DNA of 64,000 nt from Opitutaceae bacterium. GTDB lineage: Bacteria; Verrucomicrobiota; Verrucomicrobiia; Opitutales; Opitutaceae. Positions 16,573-24,777 of the stretch are shown here, in pieces (position 1 is the first letter of the stretch; each line of letters begins with the position of its first letter). Under the pieces are notes generated by a model, which worked only from the letters and a program-made list of their open reading frames with translations, made no database searches and was not told where the DNA came from. The stretch lies in NCBI GenBank assembly GCA_030648295.1, contig JAUSID010000072.1, positions 124,001 to 188,000 on the forward strand, read 5' to 3'. Both the position numbers and the translations under genes were made by a program.

Positions 16573-17013
16573 ATGAAAACACTGCGACTCGTCATCTGCG
16601 CCCTGGTCGGCTCGATCGCCGCATCCGCGAATGCGGCGGAAAACAAATCCTCGCTCACTGAGGCCCAGAGAACTTTCCTGGCAAAATACGAAGCGGTCCG
16701 CGCCGCGCTGGCGGCCGATGATCTCGCGAAAGCCAAAAACGCCGCCGGTAATCTGGCGGGAGTGGCAGAAGGCAAAGACGTGGCTGCGGAGATTAAGAAG
16801 TTGTCGACGGCGGATTCACTTAAGGATGCGCGCGACGCATTCAAACCGGTGAGCAAGCGCGCCGTCGAGTTGGCGGCCGGGCAGCCGGGATATTTTCACG
16901 CGCATTGTCCGATGGTGCCAGGCAACCAGGGTCATTGGGTGCAGACGACCGACAAGATCAACAATCCGTATTTCGGCACAGCGATGCTGACCTGCGGCAG
17001 CATCGAGAAATAA
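16573..17013 (+). CDS. exported DUF3347 protein
   Basis: A 146-residue protein with a signal peptide (LVICALVGSIAASANA). The mature part matches DUF3347: helical LAKYEAVRAALAADDLAKAK, then HAHCPMVPGNQGHWVQ and NNPYFGTAMLTCG. Cys, His and Met in the second half are likely metal ligands. The same domain forms the C-terminal part of the CusB-like protein, so this is a free-standing copy, probably a periplasmic metal-binding partner (inference). A good candidate ECF promoter is upstream. Confidence 0.82.
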   Translation: MKTLRLVICALVGSIAASANAAENKSSLTEAQRTFLAKYEAVRAALAADDLAKAKNAAGNLAGVAEGKDVAAEIKKLSTADSLKDARDAFKPVSKRAVELAAGQPGYFHAHCPMVPGNQGHWVQTTDKINNPYFGTAMLTCGSIEK

Positions 17014-17034
17014 TCGTGTCGCACTCATCCTTCG

Positions 17035-17436
17035 ATGAAACTCATCCGCCACTTGCTCCCGTTCCTCGCAATCGTCAGCGCGTTGTTCGCTGCTGGGTCC
17101 GTTACCGGCGCGGAGTCGAAAACCAAGGAATCGCCGGCCGAACAGCCCGTCACCGCAAAGGGTAAGCTGGTTCCCGCGAAGGAGGTGGATGCTGCATGGC
17201 TCGCCAACGCCCGCAAAAATTATCCCCTCAACACCTGCCTTTCTTCGGACGAAAAATTCGGCGATCCGGCCGATATCGCCACGTTTGTGTATCGTGAGCC
17301 CGGCAAGCCTGATCGGCTGGTTCTTTTCTGTTGTGAGGGGTGCGGCGATGATTTCCTGAAGGAAGCCGACAGATGCCTCGCGAAGCTGGATGCAGCGGCG
17401 AAGGGCAAGGGGGCGGAAAAAAATCGCGGACGGTGA
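17035..17436 (+). CDS. exported TRASH-like Cys protein (paralogue 1)
   Basis: A 133-residue protein with a signal peptide (LPFLAIVSALFAAGSVTGA). The mature domain has KLVPAKEVDAAWLANARK, YPLNTCLSSDEKFGDPADIA, then KPDRLVLFCCEGCGDDFLKE. The CCxxC followed by DF and a helical tail resembles TRASH/YHS-type metal domains. It is clearly paralogous to 18838-19236 (YPxNxC..S, KPDRL, FCCxxC). It follows the DUF3347 gene by 21 bases. A periplasmic metal-handling role is likely; the exact family is not characterised. Confidence 0.75.
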   Translation: MKLIRHLLPFLAIVSALFAAGSVTGAESKTKESPAEQPVTAKGKLVPAKEVDAAWLANARKNYPLNTCLSSDEKFGDPADIATFVYREPGKPDRLVLFCCEGCGDDFLKEADRCLAKLDAAAKGKGAEKNRGR

Positions 17437-17518
17437 ACATCGGTTTGCGTGCGTGTGCTGGTTTGCCAGCCGCTCGCGTTTCGCTTTTCGTTCGGGTCCC
17501 CTCTGTTTTCCCACACTC

Positions 17519-18709
17519 ATGAATTCGTTTCGCTTCTTCCTGGCCGTCGTCTTGGCCGCATTCAGCAGTCCTTTGCTCGCGCAAGTTCCCGCCGCCCGCA
17601 CGGAAGTCCCCAACGCAGCGCAGCCGCAACTCGCCGTCGCGTCCGACGGCCGGGTGTGGCTGGCGTATGGTCAGGCTGCGGCTGGTCAGACCGCAGCCGC
17701 ACCAATGGCTCACGGCCAGAGCGAGCAACACAAGACACCGCAACGGAAGGGCGGGAAACACAAGGGCCATCAGCCGCAGCAGCGTTCCGGCGACGTGTTC
17801 GTCGCTCAGTCGAAAGATGGCGGCGCGACGTTCGCTCCGGCCGTGAAAATCGCGAGCGTGCCGCAATTGATGCTCGGCAACCGTCGTGGCCCAAGAATTG
17901 CTGCGCACGGTGATCGTCTGACAGTCACCGTGGTCGCGCACGAGTTGATCGCGTTTACCTCGACCGATGGCGGAAGAACGTGGGGCGACCCAGTCACGGT
18001 CAATGACGTGGCCACGAGCGCGCGCGAAGGTCTGCACGATCTTGCCGCGTCCCCCGATGGTCAGCTCTTCGTCACATGGCTCGATCTGCGGAATGGCAAG
18101 ACAGAGCTGTGGGGCGCGTCGTCAAAAGATGGCGGCCGCATGTGGAGTAAAAACGAGCAGGTTTATCGGTCCCCCGACAAATCGATCTGCGAGTGCTGCC
18201 ATCCCAGCGCGCTGTTTGACGATCAAGGGAATCTCGCGGTGATGTGGCGCAATTCGATCGAAGGCACGCGCGACATGTGGATGGCCACGCGCGCCAAAGG
18301 CGCGAAGGAATTTTCGCGCGCGAAGAAGATCGGCGAAGGCACCTGGAAACTGAACGCGTGCCCGATGGACGGCGGAAAAATCGTGGCGCTGGGCGGCGGA
18401 AAGTTCGGCGCGGTGTGGCAGCGCGCGGGAGATGTTTTTTTCGCGCCAGCGAATGGCTCGGAGATTCTGCTCGGCAAGGGCAAGCAGCCGCTCGCGTTTA
18501 CGCGCGGGGGCGAGACGATTGTCTTTTGGCAGCAGGGCAACGATCTCGTGTCGGTGCGCAATCCCGGCGAGGGCGAGCCCATGAAGTATGCGGCGGACGC
18601 GCGCTTTGCCGTTGTCACTGCGCTGCCGGCGAATCGCGGCACACTGCTCGCCTACGAGCAGATTCCCGCGAAGGACAAGCAGCCGCGCATTGTGGTGGAA
18701 CGTCTGTGA
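17519..18709 (+). CDS. exported sialidase-fold (BNR/Asp-box repeat) protein
   Basis: A 396-residue protein with a signal peptide (FFLAVVLAAFSSPLLAQ). Several Asp-box-like repeats are visible: SKDGGATFAPA, STDGGRTWGDP and SKDGGRMWSKN, indicating a six-bladed beta-propeller like sialidases. A His/Lys/Gln-rich insert (about 60-85, GGKHKGHQPQQ) and CECCHP at about 222 are unusual and could bind metal. The catalytic Arg triad of sialidases was not identified, so enzymatic activity is doubtful. It lies between the two TRASH-like paralogues, suggesting one transcript from about 16.5 to 19.2 kb. Confidence 0.72.
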   Translation: MNSFRFFLAVVLAAFSSPLLAQVPAARTEVPNAAQPQLAVASDGRVWLAYGQAAAGQTAAAPMAHGQSEQHKTPQRKGGKHKGHQPQQRSGDVFVAQSKDGGATFAPAVKIASVPQLMLGNRRGPRIAAHGDRLTVTVVAHELIAFTSTDGGRTWGDPVTVNDVATSAREGLHDLAASPDGQLFVTWLDLRNGKTELWGASSKDGGRMWSKNEQVYRSPDKSICECCHPSALFDDQGNLAVMWRNSIEGTRDMWMATRAKGAKEFSRAKKIGEGTWKLNACPMDGGKIVALGGGKFGAVWQRAGDVFFAPANGSEILLGKGKQPLAFTRGGETIVFWQQGNDLVSVRNPGEGEPMKYAADARFAVVTALPANRGTLLAYEQIPAKDKQPRIVVERL

Positions 18710-18837
18710 TTTTGCGGGCCGCATGGCTGTTCAATCGTTTAAGCCCGGTCCGATGATGACGCCGCCGAACGGGAGCCAAGAGATTTGAGGGATGGGGCCT
18801 CCGCGTGCGTTAAAGTCACCGAATCATACTTCAATCT

Positions 18838-19236
18838 ATGCAATCCATTCGCTCGTTCTCACTGGCACTCGCAATCCTTGGCGCTCTGCCGTTGGGGGCT
18901 TCCGCTGCGCACGATGCGCAGGGTAAGGACCCTGCCGCTGCAAACGCCACCGCCGGCAAGCTGGTGCCGGTCACCGAAAAAGACGCCGCGTTTGTGGCCA
19001 AGGCCAAGACCGAATACCCGACGAACATGTGCGTTGTCTCCGGCGACAAGCTTGGCGGAGACATGGGCAAACCGATCGATTACATCTATCGCGTCGACGG
19101 GAAGCCGGACCGGCTCATCACCTTCTGCTGCAAGGACTGCATCGGCGACTTCAACAAAGATCCTGGGAAATACTTGAAGATCCTCAACGGCACGGCGGCG
19201 AAAAAGGGCGACGCGAAGTCCAAGCACAGTCATTAA
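18838..19236 (+). CDS. exported TRASH-like Cys protein (paralogue 2)
   Basis: A 132-residue paralogue of the protein at 17035. A signal peptide (LALAILGALPLGASA) precedes GKLVPVTEKDAAFVAKAK, YPTNMCVVSGDKLGGDMG, KPDRLITFCCKDCIGDFNKD and PGKYL. The C-terminus is KSKHSH, a His-rich tail like the HKH ends of other island proteins. The CxxC-DF-DPxxY arrangement resembles YHS/TRASH domains. The leader is short. Confidence 0.75.
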   Translation: MQSIRSFSLALAILGALPLGASAAHDAQGKDPAAANATAGKLVPVTEKDAAFVAKAKTEYPTNMCVVSGDKLGGDMGKPIDYIYRVDGKPDRLITFCCKDCIGDFNKDPGKYLKILNGTAAKKGDAKSKHSH

Positions 19237-19593
19237 CGCGGGAAAAGCCCGGACGCGTGCGGCACGCAGAACGAGGTGTCGCGATTGCGGCGTGCGTGCG
19301 CGGAAACGGATCAGGGATCCCGTCGTTCGCCTCACTGCTCGCGCGGATGCAATTATTCGGGGCTCTTTGCGAACGAGAGGGACGGAGTCTCACGACTGAC
19401 CGGCGCCGTTAGGCTGGTTCCTTACACTCTTCTGGACGCAGAAAGTTTGAGGGATGCTTCCCTGCCGTGGCGTTCATGTTATGTGGACCCTGCGCCTGCG
19501 ATCCGAAAGCAACCGTTTGTCCGGGATCGCGAAACCATACGATCTCCGAACGGAAAACGTCCAAGCCGCGAAACAAGAGTATTCGACGGGCTG
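19237..19593. other. leader region of the CorE-like sigma gene
   Basis: About 360 bases with no convincing gene. The sigma-factor frame is open back to 19276 but contains no ATG and no sigma-like residues before about 19580. A candidate ECF element lies here in reverse orientation (19395-19426). TTTGAGGGATG occurs at 19446 and again at 18785, both in leader regions. Confidence 0.4.
19395..19426 (-). promoter_or_regulatory. reverse-oriented copy of the ECF-type element
   Basis: On the minus strand TGTAAGGAACC (19426 to 19416) is followed, 20 bases after TGTAAG, by GTCAGT (19400-19395). The first 11 bases are identical to the sites before copA and the copA-copB scar. It points away from the sigma gene and toward a region without a minus-strand gene, so its function is unclear; it may be a binding site or a relic of rearrangement. 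Confidence 0.4.
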
Positions 19594-20124
19594 TTGGCAC
19601 AGCGGGCGGAGTTTCACCGCTTCCTGGCCGCCCAGCTCGGGAGCGATGCGGACGCGGAAGACGTGCTGAAACAAAGTCTGCTGAAGGCGCTGCAGAATGG
19701 CGGCAACCTGCGGCGAGGCGAACGTGCCGTAGCTTGGTTCAATCGCATCCTGCGAAATGCGATTTCCGACCACTCTCGGGAAAAGGGCACCGAAAGCCGG
19801 CGAGCGGAAAAGTTTTTGGCCGATCTGCAGGGTCTAGCGGAGGATGTTGCCGCATTGCCGGCCAATTGGGATGCAGCCGTGTGCGCATGTTTCCGCGGGC
19901 TCCTTCCGACTCTAAGGCCGCGTTACGCGGAGGTCATCCGGCGGGTGGACCTGCGCGGTGAGGCAAAGCAGGAGGTTTGCCGGGATCTTGGAATAAGTCG
20001 CGCAACGATGGACGTGCTTTTGCACCGCGCGCGGACCGTGTTGCGAAGGCGTCTGGCGGTGTTTTGTGGCGCCTGCACCCGAGAAAAGAGCGTCGAGAGT
20101 TTCCGCACAAATCAGGGAGTGTAA
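19594..20124 (+). CDS. ECF sigma factor, CorE-like (cysteine-bearing, shortened C-terminal domain)
   Basis: A sigma-70 family ECF factor. Region 2 is AEFHRFLAAQLGSDADAED, LLKALQNGG, AVAWFNRILRNAISDHSR. Region 4 is LRPRYAEVIRRVDLRG, EVCRDLGISRATMDVLLHRA. Two features recall copper-responsive CorE (ECF44): a CAC motif in the inter-region linker (AAVCACFRGLL) and a Cys pair after region 4 (FCGAC). In CorE relatives further Cys residues follow; here the tail ends SVESFRTNQGV without them, so the Cys domain looks truncated. No ATG exists in frame; TTG at 19594 fits the domain start, and the frame is open to GTG at 19276. It sits directly upstream of the multicopper oxidase, its likely target. Confidence 0.72.
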   Translation: MAQRAEFHRFLAAQLGSDADAEDVLKQSLLKALQNGGNLRRGERAVAWFNRILRNAISDHSREKGTESRRAEKFLADLQGLAEDVAALPANWDAAVCACFRGLLPTLRPRYAEVIRRVDLRGEAKQEVCRDLGISRATMDVLLHRARTVLRRRLAVFCGACTREKSVESFRTNQGV

Positions 20125-20245
20125 GGCTTCAGCACCTGCTGCGGTGCACCGCGCCCTGCGCGCGCGACGCAGTGAGGCTGCACGACTTGCTTCTAAAACT
20201 TCAACTCCCAGTAACGGCGTTCAGCCCGCGGTTGTGCATTGAGGG

Positions 20246-20277
20246 TGTAAGGAACCCCAACCTGGCCCGGCGTTCTG
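20246..20277 (+). promoter_or_regulatory. candidate ECF promoter of the multicopper oxidase gene
   Basis: TGTAAGGAACC (20246-20256), 15 bases, then GTTCTG (20272-20277). An identical 11+6 pattern with the same spacing occurs at 25588-25619 before a decayed copA start. The start codon is about 70 bases downstream. GGAAC-like -35 and GT(C/T)-type -10 elements with this spacing are typical of ECF sigma factors. Confidence 0.65.
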
Positions 20278-20347
20278 TCTGAGACTGATATGTTATCGCG
20301 CGCAACGGATTTATTGTCCGTTACCCACCCACTCGTCACTGAATCCA

Positions 20348-22360
20348 ATGCCTCGTTCAGAGCAGTCTCCCGTCCGCGCTTATCCTTTGCGCGCGTCCCG
20401 CCGTGAATTCTTGCGCGCCGCTGCGGCAGCCGGACTCTGGGCCGGACTTTCCCGGATTACCCCAGCATACGCACAGGCGCCGCATGCAGGGCATGCCGGA
20501 CAAGGAACGCCGGTCACGACGTCCGGTTCGCCTGCGGCGGGCGCATCGGTGATCGATCTCGCGATCGACAAGACCGATTTTCGAATCGGCGGGCGCATGG
20601 GCCAGGCCGTCACCGTGAACGGCTCGCTGCCGGCGCCCCTGCTGCGCTTCCGGCAAGGACAGGATGTCGAGTTGCGCGTCACGAATCGGCTGAAGGAGCG
20701 CACGTCGATCCATTGGCACGGCATCCTCCTGCCGAACGAGGTGGACGGCGTGCCGGGTGTGACGTTCAAGGGCATCGATCCGGGCGAGACGTTCGTGTAT
20801 CGTTTTCCGCTCAAACAGTACGGCACGTATTGGTATCACAGCCATTCCGGAATGCAGGAACAGCTCGGACTCTACGGGCCGTTCGTCATCGATCCGGCCG
20901 AGCCCGAGCCGTTCACCTACTCGCGCGAATATATTGTCGTGCTTTCGGATTGGACGTTCGCGGACCCGCACCGGCTCCTCGCGAAGCTAAAAAAACAGAG
21001 TAATTTCAGCAACATGCAGCAGCGCACGCTGGGCGACTTCTTCGACGACGTGTCGAAGAAAGGCTTCAAGCAAACTTGGGCCGAGCGGTCGATGTGGGGG
21101 AAAATGCGGATGGACCCCACCGACATCGCCGACCTCACCGGGACATATTTCGATTACCTGCTCAACGGCCGGCCTGCGGCGACGCCGTGGACGGGAATCT
21201 TCCGTCCTGGCGAGCGCGTACGTTTGCGGATCATCAATTCCGCGGCGACCACGCATTTCGATGTCCGCATCCCCGGCCTGAAAATGACGGTGGTGCAGGC
21301 GGACGGCCAGCACGTGAAGCCGGTCGAGGTCGAGGAGTTCAGGATGGGCGCGGCTGAAACCTATGATGTCCTCGTCGAGCCGACCGAAGACCGGGCTTAC
21401 GCGTTGTTCGCCGAGACGACTGATCGCAGCGGCTATGCGCTCGGCACGCTCGCGCCGCGCGATGGCATGATGCCGCCAATCCCCGAGCGGCGAAAGCGCC
21501 CGCTGCGCACGATGGCCGACTTGGGCATGGGCGACATGGCGATGGGCGACTCCGCCATGGGAAAAATGGACATGAGCGGGAAACAAACGGGCGGCATGAG
21601 TTCCCCCGACCATTTGGCGATGATGGGCAGTCCCAAACCAGCTCCGATGGCGGGGGCGATGCCCGGCATGAATCATAGTGCGCACGGCGCGAACGCAGCG
21701 CCGCTGGCTACGCCCGCCGCTCCGACTGCGGGAGCACACGCCGGTCACAGCGTCGCTCCATCGGCCAGCGCGGCTTCGGCTAGCTCTTCGTCTGCCGCGC
21801 CGAGCGGCCATGAGGGCATGGCGGGCATGAGCGGCGGCCATGGCGGTATGGGTGGGATGAAAAACGAATTCGGTCCCGCCAACAGTATGATGGCGATGTC
21901 GCCGGTGAGCCGCGCGCACGAACCCGGCACCGGACTCGGCGAAGACGGCCGGCGCGTTTTGGTTTACCGCGATCTGGTCGCGCACGACTCGCGGCCAGTG
22001 CCTCCGCCGGAGCGCGAGATTGTCATGAACGTGACAGGCAACATGGAGCGGTTCATCTGGGGGTTCGACGGCAAAAAATTGTCGGAAGCCGAGCCGATCT
22101 CGTTGCGCTTCGGCGAACGCGTGCGGATCACGTTTATCAATCACACGATGATGGAGCATCCGCTGCACCTGCACGGCATGTTCATGGAATTGGAAAACGG
22201 TGCGGGGGGGCTCCTGCCGCTAAAGCACACGGTGATCGTGAAGCCGGGAGAAAAAATCTCGGTGCTCGTGACGGCGGACGCGCGCGGCGACTGGGCATTT
22301 CACTGCCACCTGCAATATCACATGGATGCGGGAATGTTCCGCGTGTTCAGGGTCGCCTGA
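20348..22360 (+). CDS. copA: CopA/PcoA-type multicopper oxidase
   Basis: A 670-residue periplasmic oxidase that converts Cu(I) to Cu(II). A Tat signal (SRREFLRAAAAAGL) precedes three cupredoxin domains. The four copper motifs are present: IHWHGILLP, YWYHSHSGMQEQLGLYGP, HPLHLHGMFM and WAFHCHLQYHMDAGMFRV, so type 1, 2 and 3 sites are intact. Residues about 395-525 form a very Met- and His-rich insert (GDMAMGDSAMGKMDMSG and similar), as in PcoA/CueO, for copper binding. It follows the CorE-like sigma gene, has an ECF-type promoter, and is followed after 10 bases by copB. Confidence 0.95.
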   Translation: MPRSEQSPVRAYPLRASRREFLRAAAAAGLWAGLSRITPAYAQAPHAGHAGQGTPVTTSGSPAAGASVIDLAIDKTDFRIGGRMGQAVTVNGSLPAPLLRFRQGQDVELRVTNRLKERTSIHWHGILLPNEVDGVPGVTFKGIDPGETFVYRFPLKQYGTYWYHSHSGMQEQLGLYGPFVIDPAEPEPFTYSREYIVVLSDWTFADPHRLLAKLKKQSNFSNMQQRTLGDFFDDVSKKGFKQTWAERSMWGKMRMDPTDIADLTGTYFDYLLNGRPAATPWTGIFRPGERVRLRIINSAATTHFDVRIPGLKMTVVQADGQHVKPVEVEEFRMGAAETYDVLVEPTEDRAYALFAETTDRSGYALGTLAPRDGMMPPIPERRKRPLRTMADLGMGDMAMGDSAMGKMDMSGKQTGGMSSPDHLAMMGSPKPAPMAGAMPGMNHSAHGANAAPLATPAAPTAGAHAGHSVAPSASAASASSSSAAPSGHEGMAGMSGGHGGMGGMKNEFGPANSMMAMSPVSRAHEPGTGLGEDGRRVLVYRDLVAHDSRPVPPPEREIVMNVTGNMERFIWGFDGKKLSEAEPISLRFGERVRITFINHTMMEHPLHLHGMFMELENGAGGLLPLKHTVIVKPGEKISVLVTADARGDWAFHCHLQYHMDAGMFRVFRVA

Positions 22361-22370
22361 GAGAATCACC

Positions 22371-23174
22371 ATGAACACGAAAACGCTCGTTCAATGTGGT
22401 GTCGCGCTGGCGCTCGTCGTTGGCTCGCCCGCGGTCGCTCACGCCGCCGACGCCGGGCATTCGAGTCATGGCGGTCTCGGCAAACCATTGCCGCCCGGCT
22501 GGGAACCCGCGGTGCACGATCGAATGATCAACACGTTCACGTTGTTTGAAAAAGCCGAGTTCCGCACCGGCGACATGCCCGACGCGGCGGTGTTCGATGC
22601 GCAAGGCTGGATCGGTGGCGACTTCCAGCGGTTCTGGTGGAAGGCCGAGGGAGAACAGCTCACCAAAGGCGCGAAGCCCGGAGAGATCGAAGTGCAAGCG
22701 CTCTACAGCCGGCTGTTCAGCCCGTTCTGGGATGTTCAAGCGGGAGTGCGGCTCGACCGCAGCTATAGTGGCCCCGAGCGGGAAACGCGGGGGCATCTCG
22801 TAATCGCTCTGGAGGGGCTGGCACCCTACTGGTTTGAAATCGAACCAGCGCTGTTCATCAGCGACAAGGGCAAGGTTTCGTTTTCATTCACCGGTTCGTA
22901 TGATCTCCTGCTGACCCAACGTTTGGTGCTCCAACCGCGCCTGGATTTGCGGCTCGACGCCGAAAAACAAGACGGCGCACAGAGCATCCTCGGCGAAGGG
23001 GTCAACGACCTCGATGTAGGTTTACGCCTGCGGTATGACATCCGGCGGCAGTTCTCGCCCTACATCGGACTGGAGTGGCATCGGGCGCTCGGCAGCACCG
23101 TCGGGCTCACCCGTCGCGCCGGAAAAGATATTTCGAGGACCGCCCTGGTCTTCGGGCTGCGGGCCTGGTTCTGA
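22371..23174 (+). CDS. copB: CopB/PcoB-type outer-membrane copper resistance protein
   Basis: A 267-residue protein with a signal peptide (CGVALALVVGSPAVAHA) and a short His-rich N-terminus. It then has the CopB family body: DRMINTFTLFEKAEFRTG, GWIGGDFQRFWWKAEGE, VQALYSRLFSPFWDVQAGVR, APYWFEIEPALFIS and RYDIRRQFSPYIGLEWHR, ending in VFGLRAWF. It is predicted to form an outer-membrane beta-barrel. CopB is normally cotranscribed with copA, and the 10-base gap supports that. It lacks the long Met/His repeat region of some CopB proteins. Confidence 0.94.
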   Translation: MNTKTLVQCGVALALVVGSPAVAHAADAGHSSHGGLGKPLPPGWEPAVHDRMINTFTLFEKAEFRTGDMPDAAVFDAQGWIGGDFQRFWWKAEGEQLTKGAKPGEIEVQALYSRLFSPFWDVQAGVRLDRSYSGPERETRGHLVIALEGLAPYWFEIEPALFISDKGKVSFSFTGSYDLLLTQRLVLQPRLDLRLDAEKQDGAQSILGEGVNDLDVGLRLRYDIRRQFSPYIGLEWHRALGSTVGLTRRAGKDISRTALVFGLRAWF

Positions 23175-23217
23175 ATCTGGCAACGAAACAACAGCGTTCG
23201 GCAAAAAACGACCGATC

Positions 23218-23349
23218 ATGAAAACGAAAAACAAAATCATCCGCGCGATGTTCGCGCTGACCCAGGCGCAATGGCTGCGGCAAACGGTGCTGGCGCTCGC
23301 GCTCTTCATGCCGCTCTTCGGAGTGGAAGGCTGCGGACACAAGCACTGA
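23218..23349 (+). CDS. 43-residue membrane peptide ending in GCGHKH
   Basis: A very small protein: basic N-terminus (MKTKNKIIRAMFAL), one hydrophobic helix (TVLALALFMPLFGVEG) and the end CGHKH. The VEGC segment could act as a lipobox, leaving only CGHKH as the mature peptide, or it could stay as a membrane peptide presenting a metal-binding tail. It resembles the 44-residue product at 27493 in size and layout. It lies between copB and the flavocytochrome gene. Coding status rests on the repeated design in this island. Confidence 0.55.
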   Translation: MKTKNKIIRAMFALTQAQWLRQTVLALALFMPLFGVEGCGHKH

Positions 23350-23424
23350 GCCATCCGTCGGCACGGAGGCCGCCTTCCGAGTCAATCGGGACCCGGAAGG
23401 CGGCACCGCTGCAACGAACGTCTC

Positions 23425-24765
23425 ATGTCGAGCGACGAAACCAGCGGACGATCGGGCGCGCTGGCGCGCATGCTGGCGTATACGTTGATCGTGCTTTCGC
23501 CGCTCATCATCGTCGCGCTTGTCCGCCCGGCGACAGATCACAGTTTTGTCTATACGGTGGGCAAGAATCTCGCGCTGGTCGGCTTCGCGATGTTCGCGAT
23601 GCAGTTCGTCCTCTCCGCGCGGCTCAAGTGGATCGAGCGCCCGTTTGGGCTCAACCTCCTCTTCAGTTTCCACAAGGCGATGGCGGTCGTCGCATCGCTC
23701 CTGGTGTTTTCGCACCCGTTGTTGCTCGTGCTCGGCGGTGGCGAGCGCTCGCTGGTTTTAGGCCCGGAGGTGAGCTGGCACATCTGGCTGGGTCGAATCG
23801 CGATGGTCGTGATTCTATTTCACGTGCTGCTGGCGACCTTCCGGCTGATAATCCGGCTGAATTACGAAACGTGGCGCTTCGTCCACAACGTCGTTGCCGT
23901 GGTGTTTCTGCCGCTGGCGTTTCTCCATAGCTGGAAAGCGGGCGGCGATCTTCAGCTTCCTGCGATGCGGGTGTTGTGGGTAGTGCTGTTTGCTTCGGCT
24001 GCCGCCGCGTATGGCTGGCATCGCTTCGTGCGGCCGGTGCGCTTGCGGCGCGAACTCTACACAGTGACCGACGTGCGCAAGGAGGCTGATAGGGTCTGGA
24101 CGATCGCGCTCGCCGCGCCGGCCGGCGTGCAGCGGCTCGATTTTCTGCCGGGGCAGTTTCAGTTTCTCACCTTCCGCCGCGCTGCTCATCTGCCGGTGGA
24201 GGAGCATCACTGGACCATCTCCTCGAGCCCGTCGGAGAAAGGCGTGCTTCGCGCGACGATCAAGGAGTCGGGCGATTTCACGGCGACTATCGGCTCGACG
24301 AAACCGGGCGACACCGCGCTGATTTACGGCCCGTTCGGCCGCTTCTCGTATGCGCTGCACCCGGAGCAGCGCGATTTGGTTTTCATCGCTGGCGGTATTG
24401 GCATCACGCCACTGATGGCAATGCTGCGCCACATGCGCGACACTCAGGCGAAGCGCACCGTGACGCTGCTCTACGGCAACACCAACGAGCAGGACATCAC
24501 ATTCCGCGACGAGCTCGCCGAGATGGAACGCGCTGGCGTCGCTTCGCTCAAAGTGGTGCATATTTTGAGCAAGCCTTCCGCGGAATGGCGCGGCGAGCGG
24601 GGCCGGCTCGATGCGGAAACCGTCGCGAAGCTTTGCGAGCCGTTGGGCGCGGACCGGGCGTATTACCTCTGCGCTCCGCCAGCGGCGATGAGGCAGGCAA
24701 TCCGCGTTCTCCGGCAGGCGGGCGTGCCGCCGCGCCGAATCCTTTTCGAGCGTTTCAGCCTTTAA
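23425..24765 (+). CDS. ferric-reductase-like membrane flavocytochrome
   Basis: A 446-residue protein. The N-terminal half has six transmembrane helices with two His pairs each separated by 13 residues (SFHKAMAV ... VFSHP and FVHNVVAV ... FLHSW), the bis-haem arrangement of ferric reductase/NOX proteins. The C-terminal half is an FAD/NAD(P)H reductase: FLPGQFQFLTF, HHWTISSSP, FIAGGIGITPLMAM, LLYGN and YYLCAPPAAM. It would move electrons from cytoplasmic NAD(P)H to periplasmic metals such as Fe(III) or Cu(II). Its place between copB and a Spy-like gene suggests a role in metal redox state. Confidence 0.88.
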   Translation: MSSDETSGRSGALARMLAYTLIVLSPLIIVALVRPATDHSFVYTVGKNLALVGFAMFAMQFVLSARLKWIERPFGLNLLFSFHKAMAVVASLLVFSHPLLLVLGGGERSLVLGPEVSWHIWLGRIAMVVILFHVLLATFRLIIRLNYETWRFVHNVVAVVFLPLAFLHSWKAGGDLQLPAMRVLWVVLFASAAAAYGWHRFVRPVRLRRELYTVTDVRKEADRVWTIALAAPAGVQRLDFLPGQFQFLTFRRAAHLPVEEHHWTISSSPSEKGVLRATIKESGDFTATIGSTKPGDTALIYGPFGRFSYALHPEQRDLVFIAGGIGITPLMAMLRHMRDTQAKRTVTLLYGNTNEQDITFRDELAEMERAGVASLKVVHILSKPSAEWRGERGRLDAETVAKLCEPLGADRAYYLCAPPAAMRQAIRVLRQAGVPPRRILFERFSL

Positions 24766-24777
24766 CCGCCGTCCGTC

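Noticed and set aside
17519-18709. Functional sialidase
   Set aside because: Asp-box repeats show the fold only; the Arg triad and Tyr/Glu pair of sialidases were not identified.
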